This document shows positions 46,179 through 56,113 of a stretch of DNA of 64,000 nucleotides, piece after piece. Source of the stretch: Nyssa sinensis (lineage: Eukaryota; Streptophyta; Magnoliopsida; Cornales; Nyssaceae); assembly GCA_008638375.1 (NCBI GenBank), contig CM018048.1, positions 3,607,940 to 3,671,939 on the forward strand, read 5' to 3'. Every line of letters begins with the position of its first letter. The stretch's first letter is position 1. Below the pieces are notes generated by a model. The model did no database searches, was not told the DNA's origin, and saw only the letters and a list, made by a program, of their open reading frames with translations. A program made the translations under genes and the position numbers.

Positions 46179-49072
46179 TAATGATCAATGTTGCTCCCAC
46201 AATCGTATAGTTTTGATATTATAGGAGGTGATATCACTCAATGACTAAGGAATAATTTGGTTGAACAGTTGAGGTTTAAAAGAGAGGACTAATCTCATAC
46301 TTTTAAGAACATTTCTCATAATTTTGCTAGGAGAATAATAGGTTGGTTCGTGATTTTACGTTTCAAATTCAAAAGGTTATTGAATGCATTCGTCTCAATG
46401 ATTTTAATAATAGATTATATGTATATATATATATAATAAATTATTGTAAACTCTCAATCAAACTGTTGAAAGTATTAAATAATTGTTTCTGAAACTTAAT
46501 CCAAAAGCCAAACATGGCATAATTCTCTCTCTCTCTCAATTCATTGGTCTTCAGCTTTGGGGGCCTTTCATTTTTGTCTGCTCTTAAGTTTGCATTCAAT
46601 TTAACCCTTGTTGTACAAACATCAAGAGTAATATTAATAGACACAGCCAGCTTCGCATGATGGTTAGGTGACCCTTCTCGTACAAAAATTTAATTCAACT
46701 CAACTAATCAAAATAATAAGTCATTAAACGCAATAAAAAATTATTTATAAATATGTTACTGTATCTATTTGACTTATAAATTACATCTATCATTTCAAAT
46801 TAAATAAAAGTACTCTAAATCAAAAATTGTTTTAATATCTATCTTTTGGTACTCATTTACTTAAATGGGTGAGATTTATTTGTGAGTCTCATCATAATGA
46901 GTCTCATCAAGAGTAATATTTGAATGTTTATATACACTCGTATATAGAATAAATTTTGCTAATAAGACTGTAATGATAGGTTTCAATCTATATGAGTATA
47001 GTATCATATGAATACAAAAAATATGAATCATGAAACATTACTCATTTTACTCATATGAATAAATGAACACCAAGAGATGGATATTAAAATATTGTTAATC
47101 TGAGTATATGGATCACTTATTAGTATAATATTTGAGTTGAGTTTCACATTATTAATCTGATACTTTTATGATATACTGATAATTATAATGTGGGATTTAT
47201 TAGAGAGTTTAATCACAAGGGTTATGTCATTTATAGCAAATTAATAACCCTGCTTACACATTAATCAACCATGGATCTTGATAATTGTGTCTGCACAGAC
47301 GATGTATGAAAGCATGAAGATTAGGGTAGAGAAGGTTGTTGAGAAAGGGAAGGTTGGAGATGAGTACATCACAGGTGAACAAGAACGTCAAGCTTTCAAT
47401 AAATGGAGGAAGGAGGGAGAGGGTTTCACTCGTCAACATCATCCCACTGTCATTCAGGTTTACTACCTCTGTCCATTAATATTTCCTTCCTTCTCTCCCC
47501 TTTTTTTTCCCCCTTCTTTTTAATACATTTCAATTACCCAAGAAATAAATAAAAGAAAAACCTTCAGAATATGGCAATGAAGATAAAAGAGCACCGAAGT
47601 GAATCTCATCTTACTCGATACATTATTTTGAATAAATTACTCTAATATTTTCTAAATATTTTTTGACAATTATACTTATTTTTTTAAAATTTCTTACAAT
47701 TATACTAATCTCTCATGAAATTTTTAAAATTATACTAATATCCTCTATTTTTATTATTGAAAAACTATAAATAGCTGTTCCAGTCACTTTTTCTTTTTTC
47801 AAAGTGAAAAAATTATTCTTTTCATGTTTTTTTATTGCATTTTCTCAGTTTTGACTAATTTTTTAAAACTTTTTTTTAAAGAATTTTGTTATTTTATATA
47901 ATTTAAGGTAAATAAACTATTTTCATTTTATATAAAAATAAATTTAATTTTTTTAATCAATAGTCATTTGAAAATGAAAAAAAATCAAAAAACTGATCTA
48001 ACATTAAAAAAATGTATGTATATATATATATATATATATAAAAGAAAAAGAAATGAACAATTTTATCATTTTGTAGAAAAAAAAAAACACTAAATAGTGC
48101 ATTTATAATTTATCAGGTAAATAAAAAATATCAGTATAATTATAAATTTTTTTTTAAATTTTAGCTTTTATATTCTTAAAATCTAAATCTGCCTCTGTTG
48201 CTTTACCATCCAAATTTTACTTACACTGCAACTCTGCAAACAGGTTTTGTTAGACAGTGAGAGAGATAAAGACATCAAAGGTCATTCCATGCCAAATCTC
48301 ATCTATGTATCCAGAGAGAAAAGCAAGATGTCTCCACATAATTTTAAGGCTGGCGCCCTTAATGTCCTGGTAAGGCACAATGCTGCACTGAATAATCCAG
48401 TCCCTAATCCATATTATCTTGCGGCTTGCAATAGCAGGGAAAATTTTTAAATAGGTTTGATACACGTGATAATATATTTTTTAAAAAATAATATGTTATG
48501 TGTGATTTAACCTACTTTTTTAGTAGGATATATTACATATGTTATAATGTTATTAGAAAAATATGTCACGTGATATACTAAATCTATTGAAAAATATTTC
48601 TAATATGTAAGACTAGTGGCACAATCTTTTTGCGAAGGGCAGAGCTAAGAAAAAAAATTTGGTGAGTTAAAAAACTTTTGAAAGAAATTTTAGTAAAGTT
48701 CTTTTGAGTTAGGCCAAACTTTTAGGAGATAAATAAGGATGGCAATTTATCTTGCCCCGTCGGGGATCCGCTTCGTTCCACTCCTAATGGGGTGGGTATG
48801 GGTACTCATAAATGGGGTCGGAGCAGGGTGAGACCTTTAAAACTCTGTCGAGTTCAAGACGAGTTTGGTAGATGGTCACCCCGTCCCGATCCTATCCTGT
48901 TTATATATTAATTTATTTATTTATTCTTATATACACTATATTTACTAATAAACAATACTATATAAAATTAGTTTTAAGATTTTTCATATCACACTCATAT
49001 TATTTTTCCTTATATTAGTTATTTTGCAATAAAAAATTAATTTACCTATCAAAATAAAAGTTTTAACTTACT

Positions 49073-49103
<31 letters not shown>

Positions 49104-52100
49104 CAAGGCTCAGAATGGAGTCAGGGAATATGAATGGGGTCGGGTTAGGGGTAAGCCTCTAAACGAGGGAGGGGCGGAGTCGGGAATGGGGACAGGAAAT
49201 ACAAATAAAGTCGGGGTTAGGGAAGAGCCACCCTGGCCCAACACCCCCCCCCCCTCCTCTCCCCCCGTTGCCATTCCTAGAGATAAATAAAAGAATTAAG
49301 ATAAAGATATTGGGTTTGACTGAATTTCTGGAGTAAAAAATGAGAAATAAATGATAAAGATTGGACTAGACTAAAATTTTAGAGTAGACTAATTTACAAA
49401 ATGTCAAAATTTTATAAGTAAATTTTTTTTCTTCTATGTATTGGGGGCTACAGCCCACCCTTGCCACCCCTCCCCCATCCTTGCTTTTTACACACATTTC
49501 AATAATGATATTAAAATAATAGGTAAATTACAGTAATCTTCTCTAAGTTTTTTAGAATTACAGAGACCTTATCTGAAGTTTCTGAAATGACATTGACTTC
49601 TCTCTATTTTTACTAACAAAATACAAAGACCTTTCCTATAACTTCTTTTCCTTTCTAAAATGACAAAAATATTCATTTTATTTATTTTTAAAATTTTAAC
49701 ATTTTTCTAACTTTTTTAAAGGTTTTTTTTCATTTTATATAAAAAAAATAAATTTAAGGTAAATAACTTATATTTTTTTAGTCAAAAAAGATTTTAATTA
49801 ATATTTATTTGAATATTAAAAAAAGTTAGAAAAAAGAGAAATAAATAAATATGACATTTTTTCATTTAAAAAAAACAAGATTAGAAAAGAGATACTTATA
49901 ATTATCAAAAATCTAAAGTATATTTTATCTTATAATAATTTTTACAAGATCTAATACCAAAAATATGTTGTCACTCTTGACCATTCATATAATACATGTA
50001 GCGACACAAAATGCAAGCATACATTATACAAACTTCTATAAGGATTTGACTTGTACAAATAACAAAGTCATTCTCTCATGTAAGAGTTATTGCAGATAAT
50101 GGCCGATCCAAAGTCATATTTAAGGTGAAAGTATTTTATTAAAATTTTGAAGAACTTCTCGTGAAAATATAAAAAAATTTAGAGGGTTATATTTTTCAAA
50201 TTTTTAGAGCTCCTCTCCATTGAAACATTACAAAGTTATTACATGTAACTGTTATGTGATTCAATATTCATGGTGTATCAAATTAAACTTATAAGGGTAA
50301 ATTATACTGACTTCTTTTGAGATTTATGATAATTATAACGAATTTTTCTATTTTATTTGACAAACTGTAAATACTCCCTCCAGTCAATTTTTTTTAAAAT
50401 GATAAAATTACTCTTTTTATTTTATTTTATTTTATTTTATGTTATTACATTTTTTTCATTAATTTTGATCAGTTTTTCTAACAATTTTTAAAGAATTTTT
50501 GTATTTTATATAAAAATGAATTTAAGGTAAATAACTTATTTTTAACTTATATAAAAATAAATTTAAGATTTTAATTAATATTTATTTGAAAATAAAAAAA
50601 TTAAAACAAATTGGTCAAAATTTAAAAAAAAATATAAAAGGAAATACATGAAAATGGTAGTTTTTTCATTTTGAGAAAAAAAAAAATGATCAGAAGGGTA
50701 AAATATGAAAGGTCAGTGTAATTTTAAAATTTAAAAATAAAATTGTGTAATTATCAAAAATCTCAAAAGAATTAGTGGAATTTAATCAACTTGTAAATAT
50801 TAAAATTATAGTAAAAATCACACGATGTTACGATTTCATAAATTAATTTTTCTTTTTCATGTGTCAATGATTGTAGAGGATATTAACATGATACCATGCA
50901 GAAATACTCTATGTCAATCCAAAGTTGTGTGTGTGTGTGTGTGTGTGTGTTCATTGCCCTCTTACTACTTTCTTTTTTATTTTTCTTAAAATTTTCATGT
51001 TATTTTGTGGGTGTAGCTGCGAGTGTCGGGCATCATGACCAATGCACCTATAATACTGAGTCTAGATTGCGACATGTATTCAAACGATCCCCAAACGCCT
51101 CATCGGGTACTATGTTACTTCTTCTCAGATCCAGCAGCCCGGCCCAATTTGGGATACGTTCAGTTTCCCCAAAGGTTCCATGGGCTCAACAACGACGACA
51201 TCTATGCTTCTGAGTTTAAATATTTGTTTCAAATCAATCCTGTGGGAATGGACGGCCTGCAAGGCACTAGTTTTGTTGGGACAGGTTGCTTTTTCTCTCG
51301 CCGTGTTTTCTTTGGAGGCCCATCATCTTTTGTGACTCCTGAAATTCCTCAACTATGCCCAGACCATGTCGTGGACAAGCCCCTCCAGGCCCAACAAATC
51401 TTGTCATTGGCCCACCATGTTGCAGGTTGCAATTATGAGCACCAGACCAGTTGGGGTTTCAAGGTATGCTTGTTATTAATGCTGTGTTTGGCAGTGTAAA
51501 AACTTGGCCTCAAAATTGGAACTAGAGTAAATACCATGAAACTAAATTTACCACCACCCAGGTGGCCCAGTGGTAAGGAGGACTCTAGGATGAACTCTAA
51601 ACTTGGATATTTTGCATTTGAATCTCTTCAATCAGTGTTTGACGGAGGGGGGACTAAGGGGGCATGGCTCTTCCAAATTTTACAAATTATAATTTTTATT
51701 ACTGATTTTGTTCGAGTTTTTTTTAAAAAAAACAAGACTTGGCTCCTCCAAAATTTTTCATATATTCATAAAAGTTACCTCTAAATTTTGATCCTTACAT
51801 TTTGATCACTCCTAACTATAGTTTTTAGATCCATCACTGTTCACAAAAGCTCATGTCTAAGAGAGTCTCACAAGTGTAAATTTGTGCGAAATAGTTACGG
51901 TAGTGTGCAAAATGATTGTAGTAGGTGGCTCATAAGATTTATCCAAAATGCAAGCCATTCACGAGATTCAACATTAATATAAAAAATGAAACTAAAATCT
52001 CAATTCTAAAATACAAGAAATTAGTCAATGGGACATTTACTCCACTTCATTATCTAATGTAGTGTGACTATCCTTCACAAAGTCTAATACTTTTCCTAAT

Positions 52101-54066
52101 TTTATGGATAATTTTTTTCATATGTTAAGAGAAACTAGGACCCTGTGGGTCGATGGGAGGCCCAGTCCAATGACAAATACCTAACTATCCAATTAACCCA
52201 ACTTACCCTGTTCACATAATAAAATATGACTTAACTTTGTCACTGGCAAGGATTGAATACTACTTCGACTACAAGGCTTTAAGTAAGTTATTTATTAAAG
52301 ATTAAGAAAAATTTTGAAATTTTGTAAGAAACCATCACTCTATATCATATAATGATGTGGAATGATTGTTTCACCAAATAACTTCTCCTCAAAAACAGAC
52401 TTTATCACTGCCAAATGCTGCCTAAAACTTAGATGAAAAATATAGGAAAGTAGTGATACTAATTATATTTGGGCCTAAAATGTGCAGATGGGATTTAGAT
52501 ATGGGTCTCTGGTTGAAGACTACTATACTGGGTATAGGCTGCAGTGTGAGGGATGGACCTCAATATTTTGTCATCCTGAAAGGCCTGCTTTTTTGGGAGA
52601 TGTACCCATTACCCTTAACGATGCGCTGAGAAATAGAAAGCGATGTTCTGTTGGGCTACTTGAGGTGGCCTTCTCCAAATACTGTCCTATAACCTTTGGT
52701 GCCAGAGCAATGGGGCCTCTAATGGGCCATGGTTATGCTCACTCTGCTTTTGGTCCCATTTTGTCAATTCCAATCACCATTTATGCTTTCCTCCCTCAGC
52801 TAGCTCTCCTCAATGGACTCAGCATCTTCCCAAAGGTGTGTATTTGCACTCATTTGCTTTTAATTTATGGTCCTTTTGTTCATGAATAGCTTATTTCATT
52901 GTTAGCATAAGACTTATATATATATATACATATATATATATAAGCCTATATCACAGAGAAATTATTTAGTGAGTCCATCACATTTGTGTGATAGTCAGGT
53001 ACAAAATCAGTTGAGGATTGGAAAAAAAAATTTATTTGAAATTTTTTTTATACATTTTATTTTGTTTTTCAAATATACCCTTTTAATTTTTATATTTCTG
53101 CTCCCCTAAGTCTAAATTTTTTTTCACTTTTCCGGTGTTTTAATTTCAATTTGATTCCTTAATAAAACTTTTATTGACTTTTGAATTTTTTTCTAGAACA
53201 GCATGAAGGTTTTTCTCTTTCTTTGATTAAAATTCTTATTTAATTTGTACTACACTTATATTACCAATCAATATTAAATCTTTATTCTCCATTCATTTAA
53301 ACATTTATGCATGATTGAACATTTAGCAACAAAATTTTCCGTCTAAAGTAAATTTTTGGAGTGACAACAATTGTGATTTTAACATTTTGTGGAACCCACA
53401 TAAGTTCCACTGTACGACAAAAATGATAGGGGTCGTCACATGCGTGTAATTAACGGACCCACCGAATAATTTCACCATATAATGTTAATGTAATAACACT
53501 GATTGTACAGAGGGGTGTCACAGGTCTCAGACCCTTGGTTCTTCTTGTATGTGTTTCTATTTCTTGGGGCCTATGGACAACATTGCCTGGATTTCATATT
53601 AGCCCAAGGAACATTGGGAAGGTGGTGGAGTGATCAAAGGATGTGGATGATAAAGGGAGTCTCATCTTACTTGTTTGGATTATTTGAGTATGTGACCATA
53701 CACTTGGGCATAGCCACACAAGGATTCAATGTGACCAGCAAAGTTCTTAATGATGAACAAAGCAGAAGGTATGATCAAGGGATCTTTGAGTTTGGAGTGC
53801 CATCGCCGATGTTCGTGCCATTGGCGATGGCGGCAATAATCAAGTTGTTGGCGTTCTCGATGGGCTTGGTAGAAGTTTTCAGAGGTAGAAACTTAGATGG
53901 ACTGTTTCTGCAAAAGTTTATAGCTGGTTTTGTGGTATTAAATTGTTGGCCAATATATGAAGCTATGGTGTTGAGGACTGATAAAGGAAGAATGCCTACC
54001 AAGACTACCATTATCTCAACCTTTCTGGCATGTCTTCTTTATAGTGCAGCTTCTCTTACACTATAA
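43899..54066 (+). CDS. CslG: Cellulose synthase-like protein G (CslG3-like), GT2 family
   Basis: Processive membrane glycosyltransferase of the Golgi/ER. Some CslG enzymes are known to glucuronosylate triterpenoid aglycones; the substrate here is unknown. Exons: 43899-44486, 47299-47457, 48244-48369, 51017-51463, 52488-52835, 53524-54066; all junctions are phase 0, total 736 codons plus TAA, the usual family length. Two N-terminal membrane helices (about residues 20-70), first catalytic Asp in 'YVSDDGGSELTLF', 'SLDCDMYSNDP' (DxD), 'FVGTGCFFSRR', 'LVEDYYTGYRLQCEGW' (third Asp), then about six C-terminal membrane helices. The QxxRW motif is altered to 'NRKRC'. The exon 6 acceptor is at 53523 because nearer AGs break the frame. 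The start codon follows 'cagcaaagaa' and has G at +4. Confidence 0.94.
44487..47298 (+). other. CslG intron 1 with microsatellites
   Basis: 2.8 kb, AT-rich. (TA)n at 44503-44525, (TA)n/(GTAT)n at about 44711-44742, (TA)n at about 45717-45746, and composite (TA)n(GA)n at about 46113-46174. The open frames at 45586-46210 are products of these repeats and surrounding AT-rich DNA; no mobile-element protein is seen. Confidence 0.6.
47625..48165. mobile_element. Foldback MITE, copy D (CslG intron 2)
   Basis: Left end 'aataaattactctaatattt' and 'tgacaattatac'; right end 'atcagtataattataaattt', with internal 'ttttatcattttg' inverse of the left-hand blocks. It fills most of the intron. Confidence 0.55.
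48734..49279. mobile_element. hAT-type MITE in CslG intron 3, perfect 8-bp duplication
   Basis: Terminal inverted repeats 'taaggatggcaa' and, from the right, 'taggaatggcaa'. Flanked by identical 8-mers gagataaa (48726-48733 and 49280-49287), the hallmark of hAT insertion. 546 bp, GC-richer at both ends ('ggggtcggg'-type runs, a C10-like tract near 49243), with no ORF. Confidence 0.8.
49521..49935. mobile_element. Foldback MITE, copy E (CslG intron 3)
   Basis: Left end 'aggtaaattacagtaatctt' with 'gaattacagagacctt'; right end 'cttataattatcaaaaatct' as approximate inverse; both arms have the 'tgacaaaa' block. Confidence 0.55.
50294..50791. mobile_element. Foldback MITE, copy F (CslG intron 3)
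   Basis: Left end 'agggtaaattatactgactt' with 'gagatttatgataattataa'; right end 'gtgtaattatcaaaaatctc' with 'aaaagaattagtggaattta'. This is the clearest palindrome of the six copies. Confidence 0.6.
50926..50950 (+). repeat. (GT)n microsatellite
   Basis: About 11 GT units in CslG intron 3, some 65 bp before the exon 4 acceptor. Confidence 0.9.
51553..51645 (+). repeat. Possible tRNA-derived SINE head in CslG intron 4
   Basis: 'ggtggcccagtggtaaggag' resembles a pol III A box, and 'gcatttgaatctcttc' some 65 bp later resembles a B box, the arrangement of plant SINE heads. The body and target duplication were not delimited. Confidence 0.3.
52956..53476. mobile_element. MITE in CslG intron 5, same family as 6709-7392
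   Basis: Left end 'gagaaattatttagtgagtc' plus 'catcacat'; right end 'gtcacatgcgtgtaattaac' plus 'ggacccaccgaataatttca', approximate inverses of each other and matching the ends at 6709 and 7392. No coding content. Confidence 0.55.
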
Positions 54067-54355
54067 GACATGAAGGGTTTCTTTCTTTCTTTTCTTTCTT
54101 AGGGTAAGCAAACTTTTATAAGATATGAAGTTGGGGGGGCTTTGATTTGTATTTTTTTTTCTTTTCATTATTCGACTTCTGAGATAGAAGAAAGTAAAAA
54201 GAAAAAGAACTAGTGCATGAATGTAATAATTAGAAGAAAATAGACGCTATATGTTATAAATTGCATGTTATACCCAAGAAAAATGTTTGATATATCATAT
54301 TTAATTCTGTATTTTTGTTTACATGCATTTTTTTCAAAATTAATGTATGAATTTA

Positions 54356-54565
54356 ATGTCATGTTTGGTATGTAAAAATAGAATAAAAATGACATTGAAT
54401 AGAATAAAGATTACTCATTTAAGCCAAAAAAATACTTAAAATGGTTTTAATAAAATGTCCATTTTATGAAATAGACATTTTTAATTATACCAAATACGAA
54501 TAAAAAATTAAAAAGTTAGAATAAACATTAATAAAAAGTATATTTTATTGTACTAAACATGACAT
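54356..54565. mobile_element. Small MITE (~210 bp)
   Basis: The left end 'atgtcatgtttggtatgtaa' is the near inverse of the right end 'attgtactaaacatgacat', and two internal AT-rich blocks are also inverted ('aaaatgtccattttatgaaa' in the centre). Flanking trinucleotides TTA and ATA are only a weak Tourist-like duplication. Confidence 0.5.
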
Positions 54566-55107
54566 ATAAGGGTTGGTTTAAAATTGATACGATTGATTCC
54601 TAAAGTGGTAGTTTTACATCACCTAATAACTGTCTAGCACATTGATATTAGAATGTCTCACTCAAACTCACGCTAGATTTTAAATTAGATATTTTAACCA
54701 TGATTAAACTATGATTTACTAGTTGATATTTTCATGATCACCTAAGGTTGCTCCAACGCACTGAAATTGGTTTCAACTACCTCTTTGCTCAGTTGAAAAT
54801 TAGTTTGAAAACTATAATAATTAACTGAAATGTCCAGCCAAATCATTGGTTACAAAATTTATTTTCAGAATTAAATCGTAAAAAAACTCTGAGGATGATG
54901 TGTGGATCTCGTGAGATAGGGAATTAGTTTGGTGACAAAATTAATGAAATACTCTACTTCAAAAAAAAATTATTTTTTAATAATCTTTTCCGTATTAAGT
55001 TAAAGAGGTTAAACTCTCTTTGAATAGAAATAAAATAAAATAAAATAAAATTTTCATAATATATCAATTTAATTGGTCATACAAATTTACTGTGCATCAA
55101 TGAAAAG

Positions 55108-55330
55108 AAAAAAAAAAAACCAACTGAAGCTAGATCAGTAGGCCACTCATGCTCCTTTTTAAAGAGAAGGTTATGAGTTTGAGTCTCACTCTTCATTAGA
55201 AGGATATGAGAATTATTTCTATCCAGCCATGAGCTGGGTTGGGGTTGCTTTACGAGGCCCATATTTGATAACCTCCCGGTTTGGGTTTTGTGTAGGATTG
55301 ATTATGTTGTTGGTTCTTAAGGATGTGAAC
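55108..55330 (+). repeat. Possible tRNA-derived SINE
   Basis: 'gatcagtaggccactcatgc' and 'ggttatgagtttgagtctca' look like pol III A- and B-box regions. The tail contains twice a phrase of the form 'atgagctgggttggggttg' / 'atggactgggttgggggg', suggesting a partial internal duplication. Ends not determined. Confidence 0.4.
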
Positions 55331-55585
55331 ATTATTTTTACCTAGTCATGGACTGGGTTGGGGGGTTAATTTTTACTTATTTAATTATAATTCATATATT
55401 ATAATACCTATAGCTTCTTCCAAAAATGAAAATAATAACTTGTATAGAGAAATAATACCTAGCCATATAGAGTCCTAATTGAAGTTATTAATCTTCAAAG
55501 AAAATCAATCCAACTATTATAGAACTATAAAAATTTCAAAGAAAATTAAATATTTGTTGATAAGGAAAGAAAGTTATTTATATTT

Positions 55586-55870
55586 AGTGTTTGTTTGGAT
55601 GAGCGGTGAGAAAGTATAGTTTGAGAAAAATGTGATTTGAAAAGAGTATGGTTTGAAAAGTGCAGTTTAAGTTAAGTTGTGAGTATTTGCATTATTATAT
55701 ACTTGAAATGGACTTAAATGATATTATAGGGTTTGGATGAACTGTTAAAAGTGTTGGATGTGTTATAGATAAAAAAACGGGCATTTTTGAAACAAGAATT
55801 TGAAAAAAGTTATTTACTTCCACTTTTCCGAAACAGGCATTTGCATTTGAAAACGTCCAAACAGACGTTT
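55586..55870. mobile_element. MITE-like repeat
   Basis: Left 'gtgtttgtttggatgagcgg' and right 'acgtccaaacagacgttt' are inverted relatives (TTTGTTTGGAT against GTCTGTTTGGACG), a common end type of short plant DNA elements. The interior is AG-rich with 'gtttgaaaag' repeats. Confidence 0.4.
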
Positions 55871-55945
55871 TGAAAACGTCGAAACAAACATTCAAACATA
55901 AAAAAAAAAAATCTTGATTTGAATTTCGAAACACCCGTTTTAAAT

Positions 55946-56029
55946 AGATTGAGCATAAATAGATTTGGATCATAAACTGGTTGACACGTATAACACGATT
56001 AATAACATATCGGGTTTGAAATTTATTAA
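55946..56029. mobile_element. 5' part of a second copy of the 6787-7318 hAT-type repeat
   Basis: Strongly similar to 6841-6929 (shared 'ataaatagattt', 'tcataaactgg', 'ttgacacgtataa', 'atttattaa'). It stops exactly where the right-hand Tekay LTR begins, so that retroelement inserted into this repeat. Confidence 0.65.
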
Positions 56030-56080
56030 TGTAACAACCTGAAATTTTTTTTTTATAAAATCTTCAAGTTGTTAGTATTA

Positions 56081-56113
<33 letters not shown>

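Larger units (their letters stand above)
54067..56029. other. CslG 3' flank and intergenic DNA
   Basis: Probable CslG 3' UTR in the first few hundred bases, then AT-rich DNA with small repeats listed separately. An 'ataaaataaaataaaa' run is near 55030. No gene found. Confidence 0.5.

Noticed and set aside
45586..46210. Short ORFs within CslG intron 1
   Set aside because: AT-rich and microsatellite sequence; they end in runs such as YIYIYI or ERERER derived from TA and GA repeats.
53511..53523. CslG exon 6 starting at the upstream acceptor (53511 or 53513)
   Set aside because: Both put the exon out of frame; the acceptor ending at 53523 restores phase 0 and the family sequence 'VSDPWFFLYVF'.
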